Part shown: in pieces, positions 34,647 through 43,783 of the stretch | How positions within the stretch are numbered: position 1 is the stretch's first letter | How the letters are laid out: each line of letters opens with the position of its first letter | Source of the DNA: Streptomyces noursei ATCC 11455 | GTDB lineage: Bacteria > Actinomycetota > Actinomycetes > Streptomycetales > Streptomycetaceae | Reading direction: 5' to 3' | Assembly: GCF_001704275.1 (NCBI RefSeq) | Contig: NZ_CP011533.1 | Coordinates: 2,294,001-2,358,000 of the forward strand | Length of the DNA stretch: 64,000 bases | Made by a program: the position numbers and the translations under genes | The notes under the pieces: model-generated | Told to the model about the DNA's origin: nothing | What the model saw: only the letters and a program-made list of their open reading frames with translations | Databases searched by the model: none

Positions 34647-36754
34647 CCAGCACCTCTCACTCCGACCTTGTGGAGCCGGGCAGTTCGCAGCGGACCACCC
34701 TCGCCTTCACCCTCGCCTCGGGGCGGCGCCGCACCGCCCCGGTCAGCTTCGGCCGCACCTCCCGCCGCGATCCGCTGCTGCCTCAGCGGATCCGCAACGG
34801 CCTCCTCGACGACGAGGGACAGCAGTGCGTCCAGGTGCGGCTGACCGCCGCCGACGCGGCGAACCCGGCAGCGCGCGCCCTGCTGGACGTGGAGGCGAGC
34901 ACCGCCCTGCGTCTGCACCGGGTGCTCGACGACACGGAGTACGCAGCGCTCTTCCCGCGGATCATCGGCTACGAACTGGATGCCGCCGAGCCGTTCCTGC
35001 TGTACGCCGCGCCGCGCGGCATCGCCGCCGCGCGCACCCATGTGATGTCCGCAACCGACCAGCGGGCCCTCGCCCGTGACCTGTTGCTGGCCCTGTGCCT
35101 GCTCAACGGCCAGGACCTGGTGTTGCGCGGGATCTCGCCGGCCACGGTGCTCTGGGACGGCACCTCGGTCCAGCTCTGGGGGTTGGAGAGCGCGGCCCGC
35201 GCCGGCCGGCCGAGGACCCCATGGGGCAGGGCGCCCTACTGCTCGCCCGAACAGCGCCGGGGCGAGGGACGCGTCGACCCCCGGGACGCGGTGTGGAGCG
35301 CGGCCCAGGTGCTCTATCAGCTGGTGACCGGCCGGCTCGGTCCGTCCGATCGGGCGCCCGCCGATCTCGCCGAGCACCGGGTGCTCGCCGAGACGCTGCG
35401 CGGCGCCTTCGCTCCACTGGCAGCCGACCGGCCGGCGCCCGGGCGGCTGCTCGACCTCCTTGCCCCGGGCGCCGCCCGGCGCATCGCGCTCAGCGCTCCC
35501 GCCGACGAGACGCACCCGCACCGCACGGCGTTCGACCACGCGCTGCACCTCAAGCGGCTGACACCCGCGCCCGAACCGCACGACGGGTCCGGGGCGTCGC
35601 CCGGGCGGAGCAACGGAGAGGTCCTCTGCCCTTACTGCCTGGAAACCATCCAGCTCGACCTCAGGTCGCTGTTCGTCACCGACAGCAGGATGCAGTACCA
35701 GCCGCTGGACGTCTCCGGCGTCGGCAACCCCCTGCGGCGCGAGGACATCATGCGCGGCGCCGTCCAGAAGTGCACAGCGGACCCGGACTTCCCCGAGCAC
35801 TTCATCCCGGTGCCCTACCTCACCCACGGCCGGCCGCTGACCGTCGCGATGGTCGGCCAGTCCTCCACCGGCAAGAGCCATCTGCTGACCCAGATGATCG
35901 CCGAGATCACCGACGGAGGCCTGGAGCCGTTCGGACTGAAGTGGCAGTCCGTCAACCCGGAGCAGCATGCGCGGTTCGTACGGGAACGGGTGCAGCCGCT
36001 GCGCAACGGCAAGGTCCTCGACCACACCGGCGCCCTCGGCCTGGACGGCTTCGCCCGATTCGTGGAGTCCCTCCTGGTCACCGACGCCCGCGGGCGGGTA
36101 CGCCCGGTCGCCTTCTTCGACCTCGGCGGCGAGGACCTCGTACGGACCGACGCCGCGCTCCGCTTTCTGCTCGGGGTCGACGCCATGCTCTTCGTCGTGG
36201 ACCCGGCGCTGGCTCTCCCGCTGCCGAATCTAGACCATGCCAGGGAACGCTGGGGTCTTGAGGTGAACCGGGACGGCGACCTCGCCTTCAGCACCGTCCT
36301 GGACCGGCTGCCCAAGAACGGCCCGTACCTGGACGTGGCGGCCGCGATGGTGCTCGGCAAGGCGGACCTCCTGCGGTTCCAGCCACCCGTCGACCGGTGG
36401 CTGGGCGAGGCGGCGCCCACCTCGCTCGACCCCGCGCTGATGCGCGAGGAGAGCCGGGACGTCTACGGGCTGCTGCGCCAGCATGCCGGCCAGGCGTGGC
36501 TGCGCCCGTTCGACGCGATCCGCCGGTGCACCCTGCACGTGGCGTCGGCCACCGGCGGTCAGGAGGACAACGGCCGCTACCCGGCCGGGGCGGAGCCCCG
36601 GCGAGTGCTGGAGCCACTGCTGTCACTACTGGCGATGCACGGGTTGATCGAAGTGCCGGGCGGTGCCGAGGCGTTCGCCGTGGGAGGCCCGCACGCGACG
36701 CAAGCGGTGCCATCGCCGGAAGCCAGAGAGACTGTGGGAGAGGAAGAACGGTGA
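34643..36754 (+). CDS. Pseudokinase-TRAFAC GTPase fusion
   Basis: 703 aa. Residues about 15-300 look like a Ser/Thr kinase lobe that has lost catalysis: the HRD-like loop reads VLRGISPATVLWDG and the DFG position reads LWGLESA, although the C-lobe motif PYCSPEQRRGEG and WSAAQVLYQLVTGR remain. A CPYC knuckle (329-332) leads into a GTPase with G1 GQSSTGKS (405-412), G3 DLGG (493-496) and G4-like GKAD (572-575), typical of TRAFAC-clade GTPases of bacterial conflict systems. The GKAD variant of NKxD should still recognise guanine. GTG 34643 overlaps the previous stop, and the stop at 36754 overlaps the next GTG. Predicted role: GTP-dependent switch regulated by the pseudokinase domain and the next gene product. 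Confidence 0.75.
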   Translation: MTSTSHSDLVEPGSSQRTTLAFTLASGRRRTAPVSFGRTSRRDPLLPQRIRNGLLDDEGQQCVQVRLTAADAANPAARALLDVEASTALRLHRVLDDTEYAALFPRIIGYELDAAEPFLLYAAPRGIAAARTHVMSATDQRALARDLLLALCLLNGQDLVLRGISPATVLWDGTSVQLWGLESAARAGRPRTPWGRAPYCSPEQRRGEGRVDPRDAVWSAAQVLYQLVTGRLGPSDRAPADLAEHRVLAETLRGAFAPLAADRPAPGRLLDLLAPGAARRIALSAPADETHPHRTAFDHALHLKRLTPAPEPHDGSGASPGRSNGEVLCPYCLETIQLDLRSLFVTDSRMQYQPLDVSGVGNPLRREDIMRGAVQKCTADPDFPEHFIPVPYLTHGRPLTVAMVGQSSTGKSHLLTQMIAEITDGGLEPFGLKWQSVNPEQHARFVRERVQPLRNGKVLDHTGALGLDGFARFVESLLVTDARGRVRPVAFFDLGGEDLVRTDAALRFLLGVDAMLFVVDPALALPLPNLDHARERWGLEVNRDGDLAFSTVLDRLPKNGPYLDVAAAMVLGKADLLRFQPPVDRWLGEAAPTSLDPALMREESRDVYGLLRQHAGQAWLRPFDAIRRCTLHVASATGGQEDNGRYPAGAEPRRVLEPLLSLLAMHGLIEVPGGAEAFAVGGPHATQAVPSPEARETVGEEER

Positions 36755-38688
36755 ACGACTTCCAGGACCGGAGACCGACTCACCGGGCACCGTCCGGCAC
36801 GGCCGGGCAGGGCAGCAGCGGTACCGCGGGCTCGGTGCACCAGGTGGTATTCCGGTGGGACGGCAACCAGGGACGCCAGGGCACCGGCATGAAGGCCGTC
36901 GCCCACTCCTGCTCGGCCGAGCGCGCCGAGGAACTGGGCAGGGAACTGGGCGCGTTGCTGTGGGTGTCCGGCGCGCCGGCCCCGCGACGGAGCGTCGTAC
37001 GCACCCTGTCCCGCGACGGTGAGGTCATGCTCGTCCAGCGCTGGCCCACCACCGACCGGGGTGGCCGGCCCAGCACGGTCAGCCATGTCCTCATCGGTGA
37101 GCCGCAGACCCTGAAGACCCGTCAGTGCATCGGGCTCGCGTACGGCGGTTGGGGAAAACGGGAGTCCGCCGAGCAAGCCACCGGGCCGCAGCGCGTGGTG
37201 GAGTGCGCGGAGCTCGACGCATTGGCGCGCGAACGGCTCCCGGGAATGCGGGAGTTGTTGCCGACGGTCAAGCATGCGCTGATCCTGGTCACCGCGGAAT
37301 GGCTGCGCGATCCGACGCAGCGGGTGTCCTTGCTTACGGGCGAGGAAGAGCTGCCCGGCTGGCGCGCCCAGGACACCGCGCCGCTGCTGTATCTGGGGCT
37401 GTTCATGCTCTTCGGTACCTGGCTGGGCCAGGAGTGGACGTTCGCCACCTACGACACGGTCGACACCCACCCGCTGCGGCTGATGAGCGTCCCGCGCTGG
37501 GAGCCGGACACGGGCGGTTCCGGCCCACTGGCCCGGATCATGGACCGCCCACCCGCCCATCCCCGGTTCGAGTACAGGGCGGCCTCCCAGCTCGTGGAGT
37601 TCCTCCTGGAGCACCCGGCGGACCGCCCCGGGGTGCCGCAGCTGGTCGACAGGCTCGTCGACGGCGCGGCGATGGACTGGCCTCGACGGCGCGTCCTGCT
37701 CAACGACATCCTGAACGCCGACCGCCTGACCACCCCGCCCGACCTCCCCGACCGGGAACCGGACCTCGCTCCGACCACCCCGCCCTCGGCCCTCCAGCCG
37801 GCTCCCGCCCTTCGCACCCCGCCGTTTGTCTCAACCCCCTCGTCCGTCTCCACACCCTCACCGTCGTCCTCCTCACCCCCGACGGCACCTCCACGCCCCG
37901 GCCGCCCACCCGCCCCCCGTCCCACGGCACCCACCCCCGGCCGTCCTGTATCCGACACCGAACCGCCCCCCCACCACGAGGTCTTGGAGGACTTGCATGT
38001 GCTCCGTCCCGGGAACGCCGCGCAGCGTGGCGGATTGGCCGACCGCCTGCGCACCCTGCCCGACGATCTGCTCCTGCGTGAGCTGCGCTCTGGCATGCTG
38101 CCGCCGGAGTCCGTGACACTGCTGCTGAACGCGCTCGGGGACGCCGACCGCGTCCGGCAGCGCGGGACGGCGATGCGACACGCGCTGTGCGCGGAGGTGC
38201 TCCGCAACGGCCTCTACCTCACGCCGAACGGGCCGGTTACGGAACCCGCTTCGCGGACGGCCCTGGCCAGCCGGGCGGCCGACCTCTTCACCTGGGCCGT
38301 CGCCCCCCTCGCCGGCGACGAACGCTATCTGCGCGATCTGCAGGAACTCCTGCACCGCATGTGCCGGGACCGTCACCCCGCCGCGGGCAACTGGCTCCGG
38401 GAGGCCATCATCACGCCCGGGAACGGGCGGCCCCCCGAACTGCCGCCGATCCTGTGGCAGCAGATCCTGCGGGACGTGATCGGCCAGATCTCCGCGCAGT
38501 CCACCGCTCCCCACGTCCCCCTCGCCGCCCCGGCGTACGCCTCATCCCCCGAGCCCACCGCCCTCGCCCCGGGACCACGCCCCTCCCCGTCCCGACTCTC
38601 CGAGCTGACCAACAGCCCGGGTTGCGTGGTGGGGACCGGCGCCGGAGTGATCGTCCTGCTCCTCGCGCTCGTGCTGATCTTCCTGTGA
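36751..38688 (+). CDS. GTPase-associated protein 1 (GAP1)-like, tail-anchored
   Basis: 645 aa. The N-terminal ~300 residues, beginning VHQVVFRWDGNQGRQGTG and continuing through LLWVSGAP, STVSHVLIG and LAYGGWG, resemble the GAP1 N-terminal module that accompanies bacterial TRAFAC GTPases. A Pro/Ser/Thr-rich linker (about 330-410) follows, then a helical domain (LPDDLLLRELRSGMLPPES). The last ~22 residues are a hydrophobic tail anchor (GVIVLLLALVLIFL). GTG 36751 lies inside the stop of the GTPase gene, so the pair is probably made stoichiometrically. It is the last gene before a strong hairpin. Known GAP1 proteins are inferred, not proven, to be GTPase adaptors. Confidence 0.65.
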   Translation: MNDFQDRRPTHRAPSGTAGQGSSGTAGSVHQVVFRWDGNQGRQGTGMKAVAHSCSAERAEELGRELGALLWVSGAPAPRRSVVRTLSRDGEVMLVQRWPTTDRGGRPSTVSHVLIGEPQTLKTRQCIGLAYGGWGKRESAEQATGPQRVVECAELDALARERLPGMRELLPTVKHALILVTAEWLRDPTQRVSLLTGEEELPGWRAQDTAPLLYLGLFMLFGTWLGQEWTFATYDTVDTHPLRLMSVPRWEPDTGGSGPLARIMDRPPAHPRFEYRAASQLVEFLLEHPADRPGVPQLVDRLVDGAAMDWPRRRVLLNDILNADRLTTPPDLPDREPDLAPTTPPSALQPAPALRTPPFVSTPSSVSTPSPSSSSPPTAPPRPGRPPAPRPTAPTPGRPVSDTEPPPHHEVLEDLHVLRPGNAAQRGGLADRLRTLPDDLLLRELRSGMLPPESVTLLLNALGDADRVRQRGTAMRHALCAEVLRNGLYLTPNGPVTEPASRTALASRAADLFTWAVAPLAGDERYLRDLQELLHRMCRDRHPAAGNWLREAIITPGNGRPPELPPILWQQILRDVIGQISAQSTAPHVPLAAPAYASSPEPTALAPGPRPSPSRLSELTNSPGCVVGTGAGVIVLLLALVLIFL

Positions 38689-38724
38689 ACCTGCCCACAA
38701 ATCACGGGACTTCCCGGCCCCAGA

Positions 38725-38759
38725 GCTGGTCCCGGACCGTCGTGCGGTCCGGGACCAGC
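38725..38759 (+). terminator. Terminator hairpin at the end of the ten-gene cassette
   Basis: A 14-bp perfect stem (GCTGGTCCCGGACC / GGTCCGGGACCAGC) with a 7-base loop, 37 bp after the GAP1-like stop. It lacks a U-run, which is usual in Streptomyces. Confidence 0.8.
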
Positions 38760-38921
38760 GGGGGCATAGCGAGCGGGGCACACGCACTGATGGCCGTAGC
38801 CGGGCACTCCAACTGCGCGGGCCAGTCAGCCCATCAGGGGCAGAGAGGAGGGAATCTGCCCCTGAGTGGTGGAAACCTCTACTCCGCCCCGGTAGGGGCC
38901 GGGTAGGAGGGATCTCTTACG

Positions 38922-39258
38922 GTGATGAAGGTCTACTCGCCCGAGTTCAAGCGGACGCGGTCGCGCTGTACCTGTCGGACCCGAGCCATACCTTTGACGG
39001 CACCGGCAGGAATCCGGGGAGGGCGGTCGGGAGACGCTGCGCAACTGGGTGCGGGCTGAGCGGGCCCGCCGCGGTGAGGGCGGCACAACGAGCGGGAACG
39101 TGAAGGAAACCCCGGTGACCAAGGCCACGAGGGAAGAGCTGGAGGCCGAGATAGCGGCCCTGCGCGCAGAGCTGAAGACCATGCACAAGGAGAACCAGAA
39201 GCTCGCCACCGAACAGGACCTCCTGCGCAAGGCGACGAGCTTTTCGCCGCCGGGATGA
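38922..39258 (+). pseudogene. IS3-family orfA remnant
   Basis: It starts MKVYSPEFK, then with frameshifts continues AVALYLSDPSHTF, LRNWVRAERARRGEGG, and the coiled region REELEAEIAALRAELKTMH, then QKLATEQDLLRKAT. This is the HTH plus leucine-zipper protein of IS3 elements. At least two small deletions break the frame (near 38950 and 39015). Confidence 0.75.
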
Positions 39259-39262
39259 ACTG

Positions 39263-39987
39263 GTGAACCGCTTCCGCTTCATCGAGGACCACCACCATGT
39301 CTGCGGCGTGAAGCGGTTGTGTCACGTACTGGAGGTCGCCCGCTCCAGCTTCTACAAACGGCGGGCCAGCCGCGGAGCCACGCCGCCCGTGAGCGAGCCG
39401 ATGCGGTACTGGCCGAGCGGATCAAGGCGGTGCACCCTGAATGAGACGGCACCTACGGGCGTCCGCGCATCACCGCCGGGTTTCGCGAGGCGGGGATACA
39501 GGCCCACCACAAGCGCGAATGGCACGCGATGCGCCGGTTCGGCATCGCAGGACTGCGGCTGCGCGAGCGGCAGGTCACCACGGTGCCCGAGCCGTCCGCC
39601 ACGCCGGGGCCGGACTTGCTCCGGCGTGACTTCACCGCGAACGCACCGAACACCACGCACGTCGGGGATATCACGTACCTGCCGGTGGGATACGACGAGT
39701 TTCGGTATCTGGTGACCGTGATCGACTGCTTCTCACGCCGCCCGGTGAGGTGGTCCATGGGGACAGTCGGAACGAACGCGGACAACACCCTCGCGGAGAG
39801 CTTCAACGCGGCCCTCAATCGCAAGACGCTCAAGGGCACCAGCCGCTTCGACGGCGCCCGGCCCTGCCACCTGGCCATCTTCCGCCGAGCCACCCGTCAC
39901 CACACCCGCCGACGACATTCCGCGAACGGACAGCAAGCTCCAGTCGCCTACGAGCAGCAACCAGCTCCCGTGACACCTACCGCATGA
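39263..39987 (+). pseudogene. IS3-family orfB (transposase) remnant
   Basis: It begins NRFRFIEDHHHVCGVKRLCHVLEV and continues after a frame break and an in-frame TGA as GTYGRPRITAGFREAG, then THVGDITYLPVG, VTVIDCFSRRPVRWSMG, and jumps to NTLAESFNAALNRKTLKG and TRRRHSANGQQAPVAYE. The DDE core around the second Asp is deleted. It follows orfA by 4 bp, as in an IS3 element, and marks the right flank of the cassette. Confidence 0.8.
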
Positions 39988-40115
39988 CGCTACGAACAGG
40001 TGCCCACTCTCCATGGTCGAGGATCCCACGGAATTACCCAGGAGAAACCCCAGGTCAGCGCGCCACCCTAAGGGGAGTTCACCCCTTCCACTTCGACGGC
40101 CCGATCGAATGCCAA

Positions 40116-40155
40116 CGCAGAGTTCCTGGCCAGCTAGCTAACCAGGAACTCTGCG
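40116..40155. repeat. Perfect 14-bp inverted repeat
   Basis: CGCAGAGTTCCTGG and CCAGGAACTCTGCG flank a 12-base loop containing the palindrome AGCTAGCT. It could be a terminator or a transposon end. It lies 5 bp before a tRNA-Leu-like sequence at 40161. Confidence 0.7.
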
Positions 40156-40158
40156 GTA

Positions 40159-40275
40159 TGTGTCCGGGGGGACTTGAACCATACATACACGCCAGTGATG
40201 CGGGGCGAATTGCGATTGCCATAGGTGTCGCGCCACTGATGGGGGCGATTTCGCAACCGGATACAGAGGATCGTG
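40159..40275 (-). repeat. Dispersed ~100-bp repeat, copy A
   Basis: This copy shares GTGATGCGGGGCGAATTG and related blocks with copies at 46.1 and 49.1 kb. Its left edge TGTCCGGGGGGACTTGAACC nearly matches the 3' end of tRNA-Leu at 51969-51990 (a two-base deletion). Confidence 0.65.
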
Positions 40276-40537
40276 CGCCGTGATGGCCACGACACGCAAG
40301 AAGAGAACTCAAGGCTCACCTGAACGGGGTTTTGGGCGGGGCGCCGCCCAGTGACGATGCACGGAGTTGAGGTCCCGCTCAGCGGCGTCCGGAACCATTA
40401 TTCGAGCGCTGCCGACACCTGAGGTGAGATCCGGTGGTACTCGTGATCGGCCGTCAGTGCTCAACGAAGCGGCCCTGCCTGCAGGCGAAAGCCGATTCGG
40501 CTTGGCCGGGCCGATGCCGTACAGTTCACCATACCGA

Positions 40538-40611
40538 CGCGGGGTGGAGCAGCTCGGTAGCTCGCTGGGCTCATAACCCAGAGGTCGCAGGTTCAAATCC
40601 TGTCCCCGCTA
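40538..40611 (+). tRNA. Initiator tRNA-Met (anticodon CAT)
   Basis: A 74-nt cloverleaf: acceptor CGCGGGG pairs with CCCCGC but leaves position 1 unpaired, the anticodon loop is CTCATAA, and the T-arm is GGTTCAAATCC. The mismatched first pair and the three G:C pairs at the base of the anticodon stem (GGG/CCC) are the hallmarks of initiator tRNA. CCA is not encoded. Confidence 0.95.
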
Positions 40612-40618
40612 CTCGAAA

Positions 40619-40648
40619 GTGAAGGCCCGGTATCCACCGGGCCTTCAC
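40619..40648 (+). terminator. Terminator of the initiator tRNA
   Basis: GTGAAGGCCCGGT and ACCGGGCCTTCAC form a perfect 13-bp stem with loop ATCC, starting 8 bases after the tRNA. Confidence 0.9.
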
Positions 40649-40827
40649 TGTGAGCTGCCCCGAGTTTTGCAGAGATCCGGTGATCTTGGTTCAGGCAGAC
40701 TGCGGGACTTGCTCCTGGCTTTGCCGGAAGTCGTGTTCGTACTCGGCGGGCGGCACGTACCGGCGTTCTCCGGTAAGTGCGACTCCAGCCGAGCCCGTTC
40801 AAAGTCGGTCAGATCACCCCGCCCCAC
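40645..40827 (-). pseudogene. IS fragments: IS5 transposase start joined to IS3 transposase end
   Basis: From 40827 the minus strand starts MGRGDLTDFERARLE, HLPENAG (IS5/DUF4096 N-terminus). In the next frame it continues RRYVPPAEYEHDFRQ with a stop, the usual C-terminal end of IS3 transposases. The two pieces of different IS families abut at about 40.77 kb. Confidence 0.5.
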
Positions 40828-40950
40828 ACGGCTCCGAACGATCGGCAGCCCGGCTCGTCACCGACCTATGGGACAGGGTGGCGGTGCGCGCCGACGCGGC
40901 TGGAGGGCGTATGGGGTCCTCGGCCATGCGGCCGAGGACCAGGTCCGGGA

Positions 40951-41469
40951 TCAGCCCCGCTGGTAGTGCTCCCAGATCTTGATGGCCGCATTGTCCTTGA
41001 TGTCGGCCCGGACTACGACGTCGCCGCGTTTTGCGGCCTTCTTGAGCTGGGTGAGGGTGCGCGGTGCGGTGCCGTAGCCCTCTTTGTTGACGGTGAGGTG
41101 ATGGCCGTCGCCTATACGGAGGGCGCCGAACACCTTCGTCTGCTTGGTGAGGCAGAGCTCGGAAACCTCCGTGTGCGGGAAGTCTTTGGATCCGTCGATC
41201 TTCTCCGTGACGGTCAGTTTCCCCGCCCTGTACTTCAGCACGCCCTCTACAGGGCCGGTGAAGAGGACCCGCTTGTTTCCGTTCCGGCACGGGTCGACAG
41301 AAGAGTGCCCAGCGGCCGGGTGCTCTGCGGACTGGTTGGAGGACTGCGATGCCGCGTGACCGGCCGTCGCTGTCAGACCGACGGCTGCGACGGCTGCGAC
41401 GGCTGCGAGAGACGTCGAGACGATACGCCGAGCCTGACGACGTTTCCCGTCGGTGTTCACAGAAGGCAT
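40951..41469 (-). CDS. Secreted protein of unknown function
   Basis: 172 aa. A Sec signal peptide has a twin-charged n-region (KRRQARR), a hydrophobic core LAAVAAVAAVGLTATAG and a likely A-x-A cleavage at GHAAS. The mature part of about 130 residues has two Cys (DPCRNG and ELCLTK) that could form a disulphide, beta strands (VLFTGPVEGVLKYRAGKLTV) and a C-terminal helix plus strand. GGGAG precedes ATG 41469. I recognise no family. It is monocistronic, downstream of the tRNA region on the opposite strand. Confidence 0.75.
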   Translation of the reverse strand: MPSVNTDGKRRQARRIVSTSLAAVAAVAAVGLTATAGHAASQSSNQSAEHPAAGHSSVDPCRNGNKRVLFTGPVEGVLKYRAGKLTVTEKIDGSKDFPHTEVSELCLTKQTKVFGALRIGDGHHLTVNKEGYGTAPRTLTQLKKAAKRGDVVVRADIKDNAAIKIWEHYQRG

Positions 41470-41740
41470 GTCAACTCCCAAAGACAGAAGGTGGTTCCGC
41501 AGGACGGGAGTCAACGTACTTGCAGCGATTAACCCTGTTTGCACGGTCTTGCGTCAACGGGCCGCCACTCCGATCTCAGCCGTGTAACGGATCCGGCGTC
41601 TGTGAGCGGGCGTGCCGACCTGTGTCGACCCGGGGGCGGCGTGGACACCTCGCTCGCCGACTGCCGGGACTGGGACTGCACTGCTAACGGCGATGTGTGG
41701 CTGTCTCCGTATACCTCCGTATACGCGGCAGGCTTGATGG

Positions 41741-43333
41741 TCATCGGATGTGCCGCCACATCTGGCGGAAGTGGTCCTGGCCGCCCTTGTGGGACGAACC
41801 AGGAGGGGCCGGTGTCCTCGTAGCTGCTGTTGTCTCCTTGCCGTACCGGGCGATCAACGCGGTGGCGAGGGCCATGGGAGCGGCGATGACGATGGCGACC
41901 CGGCCGACGGGGAGCGACGCCATCAGGGAGCCCACGACGGGTGGTCCGACGATGCCGCCCGACTTGCTGCAGGCGGCGGACAGTCCGCTTCCCAGGCCGC
42001 GGAAGGCCGTTGGGTAAACCTGGGCGGTGTACGGGCCCAGTACCGAGACCACACCGCTGACCCCGGTGAGCAGGCCGATCAGCACGGGAACAGCGACCTG
42101 GGCGCTGTCCAGCGGCACGGTCGTCAGCGCGGCGAGCGACACCGCGGTGACGGTGCCGTAAAGGGTCATCGTCTTCCGTGACGACCAACGGCTGTACAGC
42201 CAGGCCGCGACGGCGGTGCCCGGGATGGACAGGAGCGAGGAGCCGAACAGGATCTGCGAGGCAGCGGTCTTCAGGCCGGCCTCGCCCAGTACGGTGGGCA
42301 AGAAGGTGACGAAGCCCCAGTAGACGAGTCCCCACGACAGGGCGAACCCGGAAATGATCAGTGTCTGGCGGCGGTAGCCGGGGCCGAGCAGGGCGCGCCC
42401 ACCGCGCTCGGTCCTGGGCTCGGCCGGGGTGTCCGACAGGCCGAACAGCACGGTCATCCTGCGCGCTTCCGCCGTGTTTCCGCGCGACGCCAGGAAGCTC
42501 GGCGACTCCGGGATCCAGCGGTTGAGGACCAACAGGACGAGGGCGAGGGGGAGTTGCAGAAACCATAGGATCCGCCAGCCGTAGACCGGCTCGAAGGCGG
42601 CGGAGAGGCCGCTGGCGGCCAGGTAGCCGCCGACCGTCGTCAGACCGGCCGTCAGTACGATCGTGCCGCTGCGGCCGGGCAGAACCTCGGATATCAGGGC
42701 GTACACGATGGGGAGCATGCCGCCCGCGGAGATGCCCATCAGCACGCACATCATGATGTTTGCTTCGAAGCTGGGCATCGCCCCGCATACGGTGGTCGCC
42801 ACAAACAGCAGCGCCGCCAGAAGCACCGAGGCGCGGCGCCCGATCCGGTCGGCCAGTTGCCCCCACAGCAGTGAGCCCAGGACCGTTCCGGTCAGCCCGC
42901 CCACCGGGAGCATGGCGACCTCGGCTGTGGTGAGACCGTACTCGGCGCGCGCGCCGGGCAGGATGAAGGCCAGCGTGGCCGGTTTCATCTGGTCGACGAC
43001 CAACGCAAAGGACAGTACGGCGACCAGACGTACGCGGAGCATGGTCCGCCCGCTGTGGGTAACCCGTTCTTGCGGTGCTTCGGGTGGCGGTGAGGCGCTG
43101 TACTTGAGGCGACGGGGGATGAGTCCGAGAGCTGCAAGTACCAGCCCGACCACGATCGCGGTCATCGCCACCCACATGCCTGCATCCATGGGCATGCCCG
43201 CCATATGGAAGTCCATCCCGGCGGTGTGGACGAACACGAGGATGTGCTCCGCCACCCCCGCCGAGCAGATCAGGACGCCTGACCAGAAGAGCAGCGGGCG
43301 CGGGATCAAGCCCCGGTCCGGAGAGCGGTGCAC
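41741..43333 (-). CDS. MFS transporter with extra N-terminal two-helix unit
   Basis: 530 aa. Residues 1-75 form two additional hydrophobic helices (LLFWSGVLICSAGVAEHILVF and MWVAMTAIVVGLVLAALGLI) with a His/Met-rich loop (MDFHMAGMPMDAGM), reminiscent of metal-binding loops. After a linker, a standard 12-TM MFS begins: LVVDQMKPATLAFILPG, motif A GQLADRIGRRASVL, and the sugar/aromatic-acid family signature WIPESPSFLASRG after helix 6. It belongs with the metabolite:H+ symporter types. The His/Met loop is unusual and could bind copper. The substrate is unknown. The gene has no close partner on its strand. Confidence 0.8.
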   Translation of the reverse strand: MHRSPDRGLIPRPLLFWSGVLICSAGVAEHILVFVHTAGMDFHMAGMPMDAGMWVAMTAIVVGLVLAALGLIPRRLKYSASPPPEAPQERVTHSGRTMLRVRLVAVLSFALVVDQMKPATLAFILPGARAEYGLTTAEVAMLPVGGLTGTVLGSLLWGQLADRIGRRASVLLAALLFVATTVCGAMPSFEANIMMCVLMGISAGGMLPIVYALISEVLPGRSGTIVLTAGLTTVGGYLAASGLSAAFEPVYGWRILWFLQLPLALVLLVLNRWIPESPSFLASRGNTAEARRMTVLFGLSDTPAEPRTERGGRALLGPGYRRQTLIISGFALSWGLVYWGFVTFLPTVLGEAGLKTAASQILFGSSLLSIPGTAVAAWLYSRWSSRKTMTLYGTVTAVSLAALTTVPLDSAQVAVPVLIGLLTGVSGVVSVLGPYTAQVYPTAFRGLGSGLSAACSKSGGIVGPPVVGSLMASLPVGRVAIVIAAPMALATALIARYGKETTAATRTPAPPGSSHKGGQDHFRQMWRHIR

Positions 43334-43783
43334 GGAGGAGTTCCCTTCGGCTGGAGCGTGCGGAGGGCAGTGTGGTCAATGTGCCGGGAAGAGCCGCTGG
43401 AGCCCCTGGGCTGTCACGAAGGAGTGAGGACGGCGGCGCGGGGCCATGGGCGCAACAACTGCCCTGCGTGCCGCCTGTTGTGCCGTACACCGAGCCAACG
43501 ACAACGGCCGAGACATGAATGCATGCAAGCTGACGTGTCCGAACCTCCATGCAGCGGTTCACGCAACGTGTGCGTCAGGACCAACTACGCCTCGCCCTTG
43601 TGCAGTTGAGCCGGGTCATGTTGACGCCAGTCTCCCGGCAGTGTCGGCACAAGCCGGCAGGCCGAGCCGGGCGTGCGGCTCACCCCCGGCTTTGGCAACA
43701 GTCCGATCGGACAGGCCGTCCACCGAGCTCAGCTACCCCCGCCCGCTCCGTGATCACGATTCCGCACAGGCCAAGGTCGCCGG
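43334..43783. other. Intergenic stretch, no supported gene
   Basis: 450 bases between the MFS gene and the EF-hand gene. No coding character, RNA gene or clear hairpin was found. Confidence 0.4.
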
